DNA of 64,000 nucleotides from Pseudomonas sp. efr-133-TYG-5. GTDB taxonomy: Bacteria > Pseudomonadota > Gammaproteobacteria > Pseudomonadales > Pseudomonadaceae. Shown here one piece after another: positions 8,756 to 17,072 of the stretch. Position numbers and translations under genes: made by a program. The DNA lies in contig NZ_JARVSM010000006.1 in NCBI RefSeq assembly GCF_030209175.1, positions 62,001 to 126,000 on the forward strand, given 5' to 3'. Numbering within the stretch: position 1 is the stretch's first letter; each line of letters begins with the position of its first letter. The notes beneath the pieces are model-generated. The model had not been told where the DNA came from and did no database searches. It saw only the letters and a program-made list of their open reading frames with translations.

Positions 8756-10117
8756 ATGAAATCACATGTACGTCGCGCGACAGTCGCGATGCTGGCCGTC
8801 GTCGCCCATCCGACCTGGGCCGCCGATGCGGTGGCGCCGCAGGATCAGGCCAGCGGATTGCTGGAAGGCAGCCACCTGAACCTGAATCTGCGCCACTACT
8901 ATTCCAATCAGCACACCCAGCGCAGCACGCATCTGGTGATCAAGAAAAACGCTGTTGCCCAGCCGACCCGCGAGCGGATCACCTGGGCGCAGACCGGCAT
9001 GCTCAACTACACCTCCGGCTTCACCCAGGGCTGGCTGGGGGTGGGTGTCGATGCCTCGTTGTTCAGCGCTGTCATGCTCGAGCGCGGTCACGGCGCGGTC
9101 GCCAACGGTGGCGATCGTGTGCTGGTCGACAGCGATGGCGACGCCCTGCCGACCTGGAGTCGTCTGGGCGTGGGCGATATCAAGCTGCGGGTATCGAGCA
9201 GCGAACTCAAGGCCGGGCGCATGCTCACGGAAAACCCGATCCTGCGCTACAAGGACAACCGCGCCTTGCCGTCGACGTTCCAGGGCGTGGCGATCAACAG
9301 CAACGAACTCGACTGGCTGGCGCTGCAGGCGGGCAGCTTCGAGCGCGCGATCCCGCGTACCGGCAGCGGCAGCGAGCGTCTGACCACGACGTTTGGCAAT
9401 CGCGCCTACAGCGGCTCGCGCATCAGCTATGCCGGTGGCACTGCCAAGGCGCCGGCGGGGCTGACGCTCAGCGCCTATGGCTCGCGCTTCGAAGACATGT
9501 GGCAACAGTATTATCTGGGCGCGACCCACCAGGTCGGCGATCGCGCGGACGTGGCGCTGAAAACCAGTCTCAACTACTACCGCACCCGCGATCAGGGCGA
9601 ACAGCGCCTGGGGTTCATCGACAACGACGCCTACAGTCTGGCGGTGACCGCCGCCCACGGTGCCCATGGCCTGACAGCGGCGTGGCAGCAGGTGTTCGGC
9701 GATGAATACTTCGACTATGTGTGGGAGTCCACCGGCAACTACATGGCCAACTCGCTGTACTCGGACTACAACGGCCCTAACGAAAAGTCCTGGCAGCTGC
9801 GCTACGACCTCGACCTGGCGCCCTACGGCGTCCCGGGCCTGACCGCCAGCCTCTGGCACGCCAAAGGCTGGGGCATCGACGGCACGCACTACAGCGGCGA
9901 TCGCGACGGGCACAACACCGGCTACAACGTGCGCGGCCTGGACGGCGCCAAACACAACGAAAACGGCTTGATGGTCGCTTATGTCGTGCAGTCCGGGACG
10001 CTGAAAAACACGGTGTTGCGCAGCATCGTCTATAACCACCGGGCGAGTGGCGGGCAGATCGACGGCAGCTACGATGAATTCCGCCTGGTGGCGAACGTGC
10101 CGTTCAACGCGTTTTGA
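8756..10117 (+). CDS. OprD-family outer-membrane porin
   Basis: 453 residues with an N-terminal signal peptide ending near WAADA at about 20-25. The body alternates hydrophobic and polar residues as beta strands, with family-typical features: LNLNLRHYYSNQ near the N-terminus, repeated strand-loop units, and a C-terminal strand ending in Phe (PFNAF). OprD/OpdA-type porins let basic amino acids, dipeptides or small carboxylates through the outer membrane. I set the start at ATG 8756, which begins the signal peptide; the reading can be extended to 8687 without support. It follows the amidase by 75 bases and likely belongs to the same uptake operon. The substrate is unknown. Confidence 0.9.
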   Translation: MKSHVRRATVAMLAVVAHPTWAADAVAPQDQASGLLEGSHLNLNLRHYYSNQHTQRSTHLVIKKNAVAQPTRERITWAQTGMLNYTSGFTQGWLGVGVDASLFSAVMLERGHGAVANGGDRVLVDSDGDALPTWSRLGVGDIKLRVSSSELKAGRMLTENPILRYKDNRALPSTFQGVAINSNELDWLALQAGSFERAIPRTGSGSERLTTTFGNRAYSGSRISYAGGTAKAPAGLTLSAYGSRFEDMWQQYYLGATHQVGDRADVALKTSLNYYRTRDQGEQRLGFIDNDAYSLAVTAAHGAHGLTAAWQQVFGDEYFDYVWESTGNYMANSLYSDYNGPNEKSWQLRYDLDLAPYGVPGLTASLWHAKGWGIDGTHYSGDRDGHNTGYNVRGLDGAKHNENGLMVAYVVQSGTLKNTVLRSIVYNHRASGGQIDGSYDEFRLVANVPFNAF

Positions 10118-10146
10118 ATCGGCGGCGAGTTTTTTTTGCGCCGGTT

Positions 10147-10174
10147 AACCCGGACTGAGGGGGCGCTCCGTCTC
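10147..10174 (+). promoter_or_regulatory. Candidate ECF-sigma promoter for the vWA/ECF operon
   Basis: AACC at 10147-10150 and CGTCTC at 10169-10174 are separated by 18 bases, which resembles the AAC / CGTC elements of promoters read by many ECF sigma factors. It lies about 40 bases before the vWA gene, whose operon encodes an ECF sigma factor, so autoregulation is plausible. A 7-bp inverted repeat (GGATGAA and TTCATCC, 10178-10200) follows in the leader. The assignment is by eye only. Confidence 0.35.
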
Positions 10175-10214
10175 AAAGGATGAATGGATCATTTTCATCC
10201 CGAGGTCAGCCCCC

Positions 10215-11900
10215 ATGTCCCGTCCCCTGTCTGTACTGCGCCCCGTTGCTGTCGGTGTGTTGCTGGTTGTCGCCGGTTGCGGTGTGTCTTCCAAGCCGGA
10301 ACCGGCAGCCGTGCCGGTGCCGGTTCAACCCCAAGCCTCGATCCAGCAGGAATCGCGGGTAGCCGACGGCGCGATGGCCAAGCGCAGTGCGCGTCCGCCA
10401 GCCATCGCCGGTTTTGCTGCGCCGCCGGCCCCGGAAAGTTATCCACAGGGCTATCGCGACGAACCGCGCGAACAGTACGCCGACCTTGCCGACAACCCGA
10501 TCCACAGCGTTGCCGAAGCCCCGGTCTCGACGTTCAGCGCCGACGTCGACACGGGCGCTTACGCCAACGTCCGGCGTTTGCTGAATCAGGGCCGGCTGCC
10601 ACCACAAGGCGCGGTCCGCCTCGAGGAAATGGTCAATTACTTCCCCTACGACTACGCGCTGCCCACTGACGGCTCGCCGTTTGGCGTGACCAGCGAACTG
10701 GCCGCGTCACCGTGGAACCCGCATACCCGCCTGTTGCGCATCGGCATCAAGGCTTCCGACCGCGCGGTGATGGAGCTGGCGCCGGCCAATCTGGTGTTCC
10801 TGGTGGATGTGTCCGGCTCGATGGATCGCCGCGAAGGCCTGCCGCTGGTCAAAAGCACGCTGAAGCTGCTGGTCGACCAATTGCGCGAGCAGGTTCGGGT
10901 TTCGCTGGTGGTGTATGCCGGGGAATCGCGGGTGGTGCTTGAGCCGACTTCCGGACGGGAAAAGGCGAAAATTCGCACGGCCATCGAGCAATTGACGGCA
11001 GGCGGCTCGACTGCTGGCGCTTCAGGCATCGAACTGGCCTATCAAATGGCGCAGCAGGCGTTTATCCACAATGGCATCAATCGCATCCTGCTGGCCACTG
11101 ACGGTGACTTCAATGTCGGCATCAGCGACTTCGACAGCCTCAAGCAACTGGCTGTGGATAAACGCAAGAGCGGCATTTCCTTGACCACCCTCGGTTTCGG
11201 TGTGGATAACTATAATGAGCGCCTGATGGAGCAGCTCGCCGACGCCGGCGATGGCAACTACGCCTACATCGACAATCTGCGCGAGGCGCGCAAGGTGCTG
11301 GTCGACCAACTCGGCTCGACCCTCGCGGTGGTGGCGAAAAACGTCAAGTTGCAGGTGGAATTCAATCCGGCGCAGGTCAGTGAATATCGTCTGCTCGGCT
11401 ACGAAAACCGCGCGCTCAAGCGTGATGATTTCAGCAATGACAAGGTCGATGCCGGCGAAATCGGCGCGGGGCATACCGTGACCGCCCTGTATGAAATTGT
11501 CCCTGCCGGCGAGAAAGGCTGGCTGGAACCGCTGCGCTACGCCAGATCGGCGGCGGCTGTTGCGGCGAAGAGCGGAGAATTGGCGATGCTGCGTGTGCGT
11601 TATCAACAGCCCGCAGGTGGGAAAAGTCTGTTGATCGAGCGGCCGATCAGTGCTCGGGTCACGCCGCCCAGCGAGGACCTGCGGTTCGCTGCTGCCGTTG
11701 CCGCGTTCGCCCAGCAACTCAAGGACGCGCGCTACACCGCTGATTTCAGCCTCGAGGATACGGCGGCCCTGGCCCGTGGCGCCCGTGGCGATGATCGCTT
11801 TGGCCTGCGCAACGAATTCGTGCAACTGGTACAACTGACCGAGAGCCTGCGTAGTAGCAGCGCCGCCAACACACCTGCCACTGAACGACGGGTTGAATAG
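10215..11900 (+). CDS. von Willebrand factor type A domain lipoprotein, YfbK-like
   Basis: 561 residues. The signal peptide ends in a lipobox (VVAGC) with Cys22 as the lipidation site. Residues 100-170 match the vWF N-terminal region of the YfbK family (FSADVDTGAYANVRR). A vWA domain follows with an intact MIDAS, DVSGSM at 198-203, and a conserved TDG further on, so it probably binds a divalent metal and a protein partner. It is envelope-anchored. GAGG lies 9 bases before the ATG. The stop codon shares its last base with the GTG start of an ECF sigma gene, and a membrane anti-sigma-like gene follows. This suggests an envelope signalling module, but the signal is unknown. Confidence 0.9.
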   Translation: MSRPLSVLRPVAVGVLLVVAGCGVSSKPEPAAVPVPVQPQASIQQESRVADGAMAKRSARPPAIAGFAAPPAPESYPQGYRDEPREQYADLADNPIHSVAEAPVSTFSADVDTGAYANVRRLLNQGRLPPQGAVRLEEMVNYFPYDYALPTDGSPFGVTSELAASPWNPHTRLLRIGIKASDRAVMELAPANLVFLVDVSGSMDRREGLPLVKSTLKLLVDQLREQVRVSLVVYAGESRVVLEPTSGREKAKIRTAIEQLTAGGSTAGASGIELAYQMAQQAFIHNGINRILLATDGDFNVGISDFDSLKQLAVDKRKSGISLTTLGFGVDNYNERLMEQLADAGDGNYAYIDNLREARKVLVDQLGSTLAVVAKNVKLQVEFNPAQVSEYRLLGYENRALKRDDFSNDKVDAGEIGAGHTVTALYEIVPAGEKGWLEPLRYARSAAAVAAKSGELAMLRVRYQQPAGGKSLLIERPISARVTPPSEDLRFAAAVAAFAQQLKDARYTADFSLEDTAALARGARGDDRFGLRNEFVQLVQLTESLRSSSAANTPATERRVE

Positions 11901-12511
11901 TGAGCCGCTTGCAAGGCTTTATCAGCCAGCTGTTTACCGCCACCGACAAGCTTGAGGCCAGCAGCGACGAATCGCTGCTGGGCCGTTATCGAACCGGTGA
12001 CCGAACGGCGTTCGAAATCCTCTACGCCCGCCATCGGCATGGGCTGTACCGGTTTCTGCTCGGATTGAGCGGCCAGGCGGAGCTGGCCGATGAAGTCTTT
12101 CAGGACACCTGGTTGAGCTTGATCCGCAGCGGCAGTCAGCCACAAGGTCGGGCGACATTTCGCACGTGGCTGTTCCAGATTGCCCGCAATCGCCTGATCG
12201 ATCACTGGCGTAAACATGGCGTCCGCCAGCCGCTGTACGAGCATTATGATGAACAGCTTCACGCCGTCAGTGACGATGCGAGCGACCCCGAGCAGTTGCT
12301 CAGCCTCAGTCGCGACAGCCTGCGTCTGGACAGCGCCCTGCAAACCTTGCCCGCCGACCAGCGCGAAGTGTTCCTGCTGCGTGCCCATGGCGATCTCGAC
12401 CTGGCGCAAATCGCCAGCCTTACTGACACACCGCTGGAAACCGTGAAGAGCCGTCTGCGCTATGCCCAGCAAAAACTGCGGCGGCTGCTGGCCGAGGAGG
12501 TACTGACATGA
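11900..12511 (+). CDS. ECF-type RNA polymerase sigma factor
   Basis: 203 residues. Region 2 is visible at about 40-100 (FEILYARHRHGLYRF, DEVFQDTWLSLI, FRTWLFQIARNRLIDHWR), and region 4 is at about 145-195 (LQTLPADQREVFLLR, ETVKSRLRYAQQKLRRLL). It directs RNA polymerase to a specific promoter set. The start is GTG, overlapping the stop of the vWA gene as TAGTG, and the gene ends in an ATGA overlap with the next gene, so all three are translationally linked. The downstream membrane protein is probably its antagonist. There is no sign of a FecI-type receptor system nearby. Confidence 0.93.
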   Translation: MSRLQGFISQLFTATDKLEASSDESLLGRYRTGDRTAFEILYARHRHGLYRFLLGLSGQAELADEVFQDTWLSLIRSGSQPQGRATFRTWLFQIARNRLIDHWRKHGVRQPLYEHYDEQLHAVSDDASDPEQLLSLSRDSLRLDSALQTLPADQREVFLLRAHGDLDLAQIASLTDTPLETVKSRLRYAQQKLRRLLAEEVLT

Positions 12512-13098
12512 CTGACGCCCGCCAGACACCCGAAGAGCAACTGCTCACGCATTATCGTCAGCAACAGCAGGGCGAGCCGCCGGCGCATCTCGACGCGTTC
12601 ATTCTGGATGCCGCACGCCGTCAGGCCCCGCTTGCGCAACCCGGGCGCTGGCAACGCTGGCTCCAGGCCTGGCAGAAACCGCGCTGGCAGGTCGCGTTTG
12701 CCAGCCTGGTCGGTGTCGCGTTGATGCTGGCGCTGGTGCAACGCCCACCTGAGCCGCCTGCGCCGTTCGACTTCGCCCCGGCCGCCAGACCCGCCGCGCC
12801 GCTGGCCAGACAGCCCGCGACCCAGGCGCGCTCGCTTGCCGCCCCGGCGCCCGCGCCGATGGCGGAAATGGCCGCGCCGCTGCAAAGCGAAGCGCTGGGT
12901 GCAGACGTAGCCGAGCAGGCCAAAGCGAGCAAACGCGCGCCTGCTGCACCCAATGGTCTCGACGAGCAGCTGCGCGAAGTCCTGCGCCTGCGGGAGTCGG
13001 GCCAGGGGCAAGCCGCCGACAGCCTGTTCAACAACCTGCACAAGCGCTACCCGAACGTGGATCTCGACCGGCGCCTGGAAAAAATACGCCAGAACTGA
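12508..13098 (+). CDS. Single-pass membrane protein, probable anti-sigma factor
   Basis: 196 residues. A cytoplasmic N-terminus of about 58 residues is followed by one membrane segment at about 60-78 (FASLVGVALMLALV). A long Ala/Pro-rich periplasmic linker then leads to a helical C-terminal domain (about 150-196). No zinc-binding HxxxCxxC is visible in the N-terminus, so it is not a ZAS-type anti-sigma. The call rests on topology and on the ATGA overlap with the ECF sigma gene. The C-terminal piece resembles tetratricopeptide-like helices and might sense the vWA lipoprotein. It could instead be a structural partner with no sigma-binding role. Confidence 0.7.
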   Translation: MTDARQTPEEQLLTHYRQQQQGEPPAHLDAFILDAARRQAPLAQPGRWQRWLQAWQKPRWQVAFASLVGVALMLALVQRPPEPPAPFDFAPAARPAAPLARQPATQARSLAAPAPAPMAEMAAPLQSEALGADVAEQAKASKRAPAAPNGLDEQLREVLRLRESGQGQAADSLFNNLHKRYPNVDLDRRLEKIRQN

Positions 13099-13178
13099 CC
13101 GGCTGAACCTCCCGCCATTTGGCATTGCCCGGCAAAAACGCGCACTATCGGGGCATTGCCGATGCGCTGGAGAACACC

Positions 13179-13385
13179 GTGGCACCAAAAATCGACCGCA
13201 TCGCCCAACTCCTCAACTGCCCGGAAAAGGGCGAAGAGATGCGGCGTGCGATTACCGAAACGCGTAAGGAGTTTCTGCTCAACCAGCCGGAAGAAGATGT
13301 GCTTGAGGAAGACGACATCTTTGAGGAGGAGGTCGAGGAGGAAGAAGATGACGACTACGACGAGTTTGACTGGACCACGGAGTGA
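13179..13385 (+). CDS. Small acidic conserved hypothetical protein
   Basis: 68 residues. I placed the start at GTG 13179 because GGAG lies 6 bases upstream and the protein then begins with a compact helical part (about residues 1-35, with a LLNCPEKGEEMRRAI stretch). The second half is an extreme acidic tail of Glu and Asp ending in EFDWTTE. A longer reading from TTG 13119 is possible. Acidic tails like this occur in nucleic-acid mimics and in proteins that hold basic partners. It is a single gene between the ECF operon and tRNA-Arg, with a strong terminator 28 bases after its stop. Function is unknown. Confidence 0.7.
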   Translation: MAPKIDRIAQLLNCPEKGEEMRRAITETRKEFLLNQPEEDVLEEDDIFEEEVEEEEDDDYDEFDWTTE

Positions 13386-13412
13386 TCCGCCGACAGGCTG
13401 CCCGCGAGCCAC

Positions 13413-13448
13413 AAAAAAGCCCCTGACCTTGCGGCCAGGGGCTTTTTC
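13413..13448. terminator. Rho-independent terminator, usable on both strands
   Basis: AAAAAAGCCCCTGAC, loop, then GGCCAGGGGCTTTTTC form a GC-rich hairpin flanked by A and T runs. It ends the acidic-protein transcript on the plus strand, and lies just past the 3' end of the minus-strand tRNA-Arg. Confidence 0.85.
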
Positions 13449-13459
13449 ATTACTGTTCA

Positions 13460-13536
13460 TGGCGCACCAGGCGGGATTCGAACCCACGACCCCTGCCTTC
13501 GGAGGGCAGTACTCTATCCAGCTGAGCTACTGGTGC
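13460..13536 (-). tRNA. tRNA-Arg, anticodon CCG
   Basis: 77 bases including an encoded CCA. The 7-bp acceptor stem GCACCAG/CTGGTGC closes. The anticodon arm is CTGCC-CTCCGAA-GGCAG, with CCG at positions 34-36, so it reads CGG arginine codons. The T arm contains GTTCGAA. The tRNA 3' end is a common integration site, but no integrase or duplicated tRNA end is visible here. Confidence 0.95.
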
Positions 13537-14027
13537 AGCGGGCGACATCATACCTAGGTCGGCTCGGGGCGTCCATGCTGGTTTTTCCCGGGTAATTGTC
13601 AGTGAGCATGTCAGCTGCATGCCTGCATTCCATAAGGCGGTAACGTCCTGAAAAACGATCTTTTGGCGCTTCGGCGGGGGTGATCTATGGTTTCCCTGCG
13701 TCGGGTTGTTGGCGACTCGAGGTCTTCACGCCCAGGTCGGGCAGGGCATGGAGCCGGTTTGCGCGTTGATCTGAAAAACGTCGCAAACGCTGGGTTTTTG
13801 TTCTTTTTTTCGAACGGCCTATTGTCCTTTAACCCCTTTGAACCTAGGATTCGTTTGAGATTTCAAACGCTCCTTGTCTGGGTGCTGAACCGCACGCGTT
13901 TCGAGTCGTGCGCTATTTATGTGCTTCAGCCCGGTGAATGATTTCCCTGACGGCAGCCTCGCGAGGCGCCTTTCTACAATCATAATTTGCTCCGCTTCAC
14001 TCAGCGGTGCTGTTAAGGAAAGCCGAC
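13537..14027. other. 491-bp region without a convincing gene, upstream of gabD
   Basis: It holds the tRNA-Arg promoter side and the gabD leader. An 84-codon open frame at 13687-13941 has no ribosome site, no family-like sequence and mixed composition, so I do not call it. The notable items are a short T-rich stretch around 13797-13810 and the inverted repeat at 13852-13869, listed separately. Confidence 0.5.
13852..13869. promoter_or_regulatory. Inverted repeat, possible operator upstream of gabD
   Basis: CGTTTGA-GATT-TCAAACG is a 7-bp perfect inverted repeat with a 4-base centre, 158 bases before the gabD start. Its size and symmetry suit a dimeric regulator. No regulator gene for gabDT is adjacent, so the binding protein is unknown. 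Confidence 0.4.
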
Positions 14028-15470
14028 ATGCAGCTTAAAGACACCCAGTTGTTCCGCCAGCAAGCCTTCATCGATGGCGCTTGGGTCGACGCGGACAACG
14101 GTCAGACGATCAAGGTCAACAACCCGGCAACGGGCGAAATTCTCGGTACCGTGCCGAAGATGGGTGCTGCCGAAACTCGCCGTGCCATCGAAGCCGCCGA
14201 CAAGGCGCTGCCGGCCTGGCGTGCACTGACCGCCAAGGAACGCGCGGGCAAATTGCGTCGCTGGTTCGAACTGATGATCGAAAACCAGGACGACCTGGCG
14301 CGCCTGATGACCCTCGAGCAGGGCAAGCCGCTGGCCGAAGCCAAGGGCGAAATCGTCTACGCCGCTTCGTTCATCGAGTGGTTCGCCGAAGAAGCCAAGC
14401 GCATCTACGGTGACGTGATCCCGGGCCACCAGCCGGACAAGCGCCTGATCGTGATCAAGCAGCCGATCGGCGTGACCGCAGCGATCACCCCGTGGAACTT
14501 CCCGGCGGCGATGATCACCCGTAAAGCCGGCCCTGCGCTGGCCGCCGGTTGCACCATGGTGCTCAAGCCGGCTTCGCAAACCCCATTCTCCGCCTTTGCT
14601 CTGGCTGAGCTGGCTCAGCGCGCCGGCATCCCTAAAGGCGTGTTCAGCGTGGTTTCCGGCAGCGCCGGCGACATCGGCAGCGAGCTGACCAGCAACCCGA
14701 TCGTGCGCAAACTGTCCTTCACCGGTTCCACCGAAATCGGCCGTCAGCTGATGTCGGAATGCGCCAAGGACATCAAGAAAGTCTCGCTGGAACTGGGCGG
14801 CAACGCACCGTTCATCGTGTTCGACGACGCCGACCTGGATAAGGCCGTCGAAGGCGCGATCATTTCCAAGTACCGCAACAACGGCCAGACCTGCGTCTGC
14901 GCCAACCGCCTGTACATCCAGGATTCGGTCTATGACGCCTTCGCCGAGAAGCTGAAAGTGGCCGTGGCCAAGCTGAAGATCGGCAACGGTCTGGAAGAAG
15001 GCACCACCACCGGTCCGCTGATCGACGAAAAGGCCGTGGCCAAGGTGCAAGAGCACATTGCTGACGCTGTAGCCAAAGGCGCTACCGTGCTGGCCGGTGG
15101 CAAACCGATGGAAGGCAACTTCTTCGAGCCGACCATCCTCACCAACGTGCCGAAAGATGCCGCTGTCGCCAAGGAAGAAACCTTCGGCCCGCTGGCGCCG
15201 CTGTTCCGCTTCAAAGACGAAGCCGAAGTGATCGCGATGTCCAACGACACCGAATTCGGCCTGGCCTCGTACTTCTATGCGCGTGACCTCGGCCGCGTGT
15301 TCCGTGTCGCTGAAGCGCTGGAATACGGCATGGTTGGCGTCAACACCGGGCTGATCTCCAACGAAGTCGCGCCGTTCGGCGGCATCAAGGCCTCGGGCCT
15401 GGGCCGTGAAGGCTCCAAGTACGGCATCGAGGATTACCTGGAAATCAAATACCTCTGCCTGGGCATCTAA
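14028..15470 (+). CDS. gabD: Succinate-semialdehyde dehydrogenase (NADP+)
   Basis: 480 residues, full length for GabD. It oxidises succinic semialdehyde to succinate, the last step of GABA breakdown. The aldehyde-dehydrogenase signature is complete: Glu255 in LELGGNAPF is the general base, and Cys289 in GQTCVCANR is the nucleophile, with the second Cys two residues on as in GabD. PWNFP lies at about 155-159. AAGGAA lies 8 bases before the ATG at 14028. gabT follows 185 bases downstream on the same strand, and the pair ends in a terminator. The homology and context make the identification very secure. Confidence 0.97.
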   Translation: MQLKDTQLFRQQAFIDGAWVDADNGQTIKVNNPATGEILGTVPKMGAAETRRAIEAADKALPAWRALTAKERAGKLRRWFELMIENQDDLARLMTLEQGKPLAEAKGEIVYAASFIEWFAEEAKRIYGDVIPGHQPDKRLIVIKQPIGVTAAITPWNFPAAMITRKAGPALAAGCTMVLKPASQTPFSAFALAELAQRAGIPKGVFSVVSGSAGDIGSELTSNPIVRKLSFTGSTEIGRQLMSECAKDIKKVSLELGGNAPFIVFDDADLDKAVEGAIISKYRNNGQTCVCANRLYIQDSVYDAFAEKLKVAVAKLKIGNGLEEGTTTGPLIDEKAVAKVQEHIADAVAKGATVLAGGKPMEGNFFEPTILTNVPKDAAVAKEETFGPLAPLFRFKDEAEVIAMSNDTEFGLASYFYARDLGRVFRVAEALEYGMVGVNTGLISNEVAPFGGIKASGLGREGSKYGIEDYLEIKYLCLGI

Positions 15471-15655
15471 GCCCGGCAAGAGCTCGCTGCAAACGCAAAG
15501 GGCACGAGAGCGCTGTCCCTTTGCGTCGTTTCAAACCGGAATTTTCTCTGCGGCCGGGAACGCCGTGGCAGTCGATCATCGCATGCTGCCACCGCCGATT
15601 CCTCCCGCGTAATCCTTGAACCACGCCGCCCGATGAGCGGCGAATGAGGAATGTA

Positions 15656-16933
15656 ATGAGCAAGACTAACGCTGATCTGATGGCCCGCCGTACCGCAGCT
15701 GTTCCACGTGGTGTTGGCCAGATTCACCCGATCTTCGCCGAATCCGCGAAGAACGCTACCGTGACCGACGTTGAAGGTCGCGAGTTCATCGACTTCGCTG
15801 GCGGTATCGCGGTACTGAACACCGGCCACGTGCACCCGAAAATCATCGCCGCGGTGACCGAGCAGCTGAACAAGCTGACCCACACCTGCTTCCAGGTGCT
15901 GGCCTACGAGCCGTACGTTGAGCTGTGCGAAAAGATCAACGCCAAGGTGCCAGGTGATTTCGCCAAGAAAACCCTGCTGGTGACCACCGGTTCCGAAGCC
16001 GTGGAAAACGCCGTGAAAATCGCCCGTGCCGCCACTGGCCGTGCCGGCGTGATCGCCTTCACCGGCGCCTACCACGGTCGCACCATGATGACCCTGGGCC
16101 TGACCGGTAAAGTCGTGCCTTACTCGGCCGGCATGGGCCTGATGCCAGGCGGTATCTTCCGCGCGCTGTACCCGAACGAACTGCATGGCGTGAGCATCGA
16201 CGACTCGATCGCTTCCATCGAGCGCATCTTCAAGAACGACGCCGAGCCGAAAGACATCGCCGCGATCATCATCGAGCCGGTGCAGGGCGAGGGTGGTTTC
16301 TACGTCGCGCCGAAGGAATTCATGAAGCGCCTGCGCGCCCTGTGCGACCAGCACGGCATCCTGCTGATCGCCGACGAAGTGCAGACCGGTGCTGGCCGTA
16401 CCGGCACCTTCTTCGCCATGGAGCAGATGGGCGTTGCTGCCGACCTGACCACCTTCGCCAAATCCATCGCCGGCGGCTTCCCGCTGGCCGGTGTCTGCGG
16501 CAAGGCCGAGTACATGGACGCCATCGCTCCAGGCGGCCTGGGCGGCACCTACGCCGGTAGCCCGATCGCTTGCGCCGCGGCCCTGGCCGTGATGGAAGTG
16601 TTCGAAGAAGAAAAACTGCTGGATCGCTGCAAGGCTGTCGGCGAGCGTCTGGTCACCGGCCTGAAGGCCATCCAGGCCAAGTACCCGGTGATCGGCGAAG
16701 TGCGTGCCCTGGGTGCGATGATCGCAGTCGAGCTGTTCGAAAACGGCGACAGCCACAAGCCAAACCCGACTGCCGTTGCGGCGGTGGTGGCCAAGGCGCG
16801 TGACAAGGGCCTGATCCTGCTGTCCTGCGGCACTTACGGCAACGTGCTGCGCGTCCTGGTACCGCTGACCTCGCCGGACGAGCAACTGGACAAAGGCCTG
16901 GCGATCATCGAAGAGTGCTTCGCCGAGCTGTAA
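15656..16933 (+). CDS. gabT: 4-aminobutyrate aminotransferase
   Basis: 425 residues, a class III PLP aminotransferase. It moves the amino group of GABA (and of 5-aminovalerate in pseudomonads) to 2-oxoglutarate, giving succinic semialdehyde for GabD. Lys269 in TTFAKSIAGGFP holds PLP, Asp240 in LLIADEVQTGAGRTG contacts its ring nitrogen, and TGSEAVENAVKIAR lies at about 111-124. GAGGA lies 7 bases before the chosen ATG at 15656. Codons are biased as in well-expressed Pseudomonas genes (nearly all GC3), as for gabD. Confidence 0.97.
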   Translation: MSKTNADLMARRTAAVPRGVGQIHPIFAESAKNATVTDVEGREFIDFAGGIAVLNTGHVHPKIIAAVTEQLNKLTHTCFQVLAYEPYVELCEKINAKVPGDFAKKTLLVTTGSEAVENAVKIARAATGRAGVIAFTGAYHGRTMMTLGLTGKVVPYSAGMGLMPGGIFRALYPNELHGVSIDDSIASIERIFKNDAEPKDIAAIIIEPVQGEGGFYVAPKEFMKRLRALCDQHGILLIADEVQTGAGRTGTFFAMEQMGVAADLTTFAKSIAGGFPLAGVCGKAEYMDAIAPGGLGGTYAGSPIACAAALAVMEVFEEEKLLDRCKAVGERLVTGLKAIQAKYPVIGEVRALGAMIAVELFENGDSHKPNPTAVAAVVAKARDKGLILLSCGTYGNVLRVLVPLTSPDEQLDKGLAIIEECFAEL

Positions 16934-16960
16934 GGCCCGGCACTGTGTGATCGGATAGAC

Positions 16961-16987
16961 AAAAAACCCGCTTCGGCGGGTTTTTTC
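16961..16987 (+). terminator. Rho-independent terminator after gabT
   Basis: AAAAAACCCGC-TTCG-GCGGGTTTTTT is a perfect hairpin with a TTCG loop and a T tract, 27 bases past the gabT stop. It probably ends the gabDT transcript. Confidence 0.93.
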
Positions 16988-17072
16988 ATGGCGGTGAAAC
17001 ACTTCGAGCGCTTTTGCGCTGTATCGATTGGCCAGCATTGGCTAAGGTTCAGGCATTGCAAGGAGAGCGCGC

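Noticed and set aside
13687..13941. 84-codon open frame between tRNA-Arg and gabD
   Set aside because: No ribosome site, no recognisable domain, mixed composition (TTTTTTTCGAACGG run), and it would end in the gabD leader.
13460..14027. tRNA-Arg as an integration site of a genomic island
   Set aside because: There is no integrase, no duplicated tRNA end, and the following genes (gabDT) are core.
13870..14027. Sigma-54 promoter for gabD (GG-N10-GC)
   Set aside because: The best match, around 13876-13895 (CTGGGTGCTGAACCGCA), has too many deviations from the consensus.
14013..15479. 488-codon minus-strand frame opposite gabD
   Set aside because: It mirrors GabD exactly and has no motif of its own.
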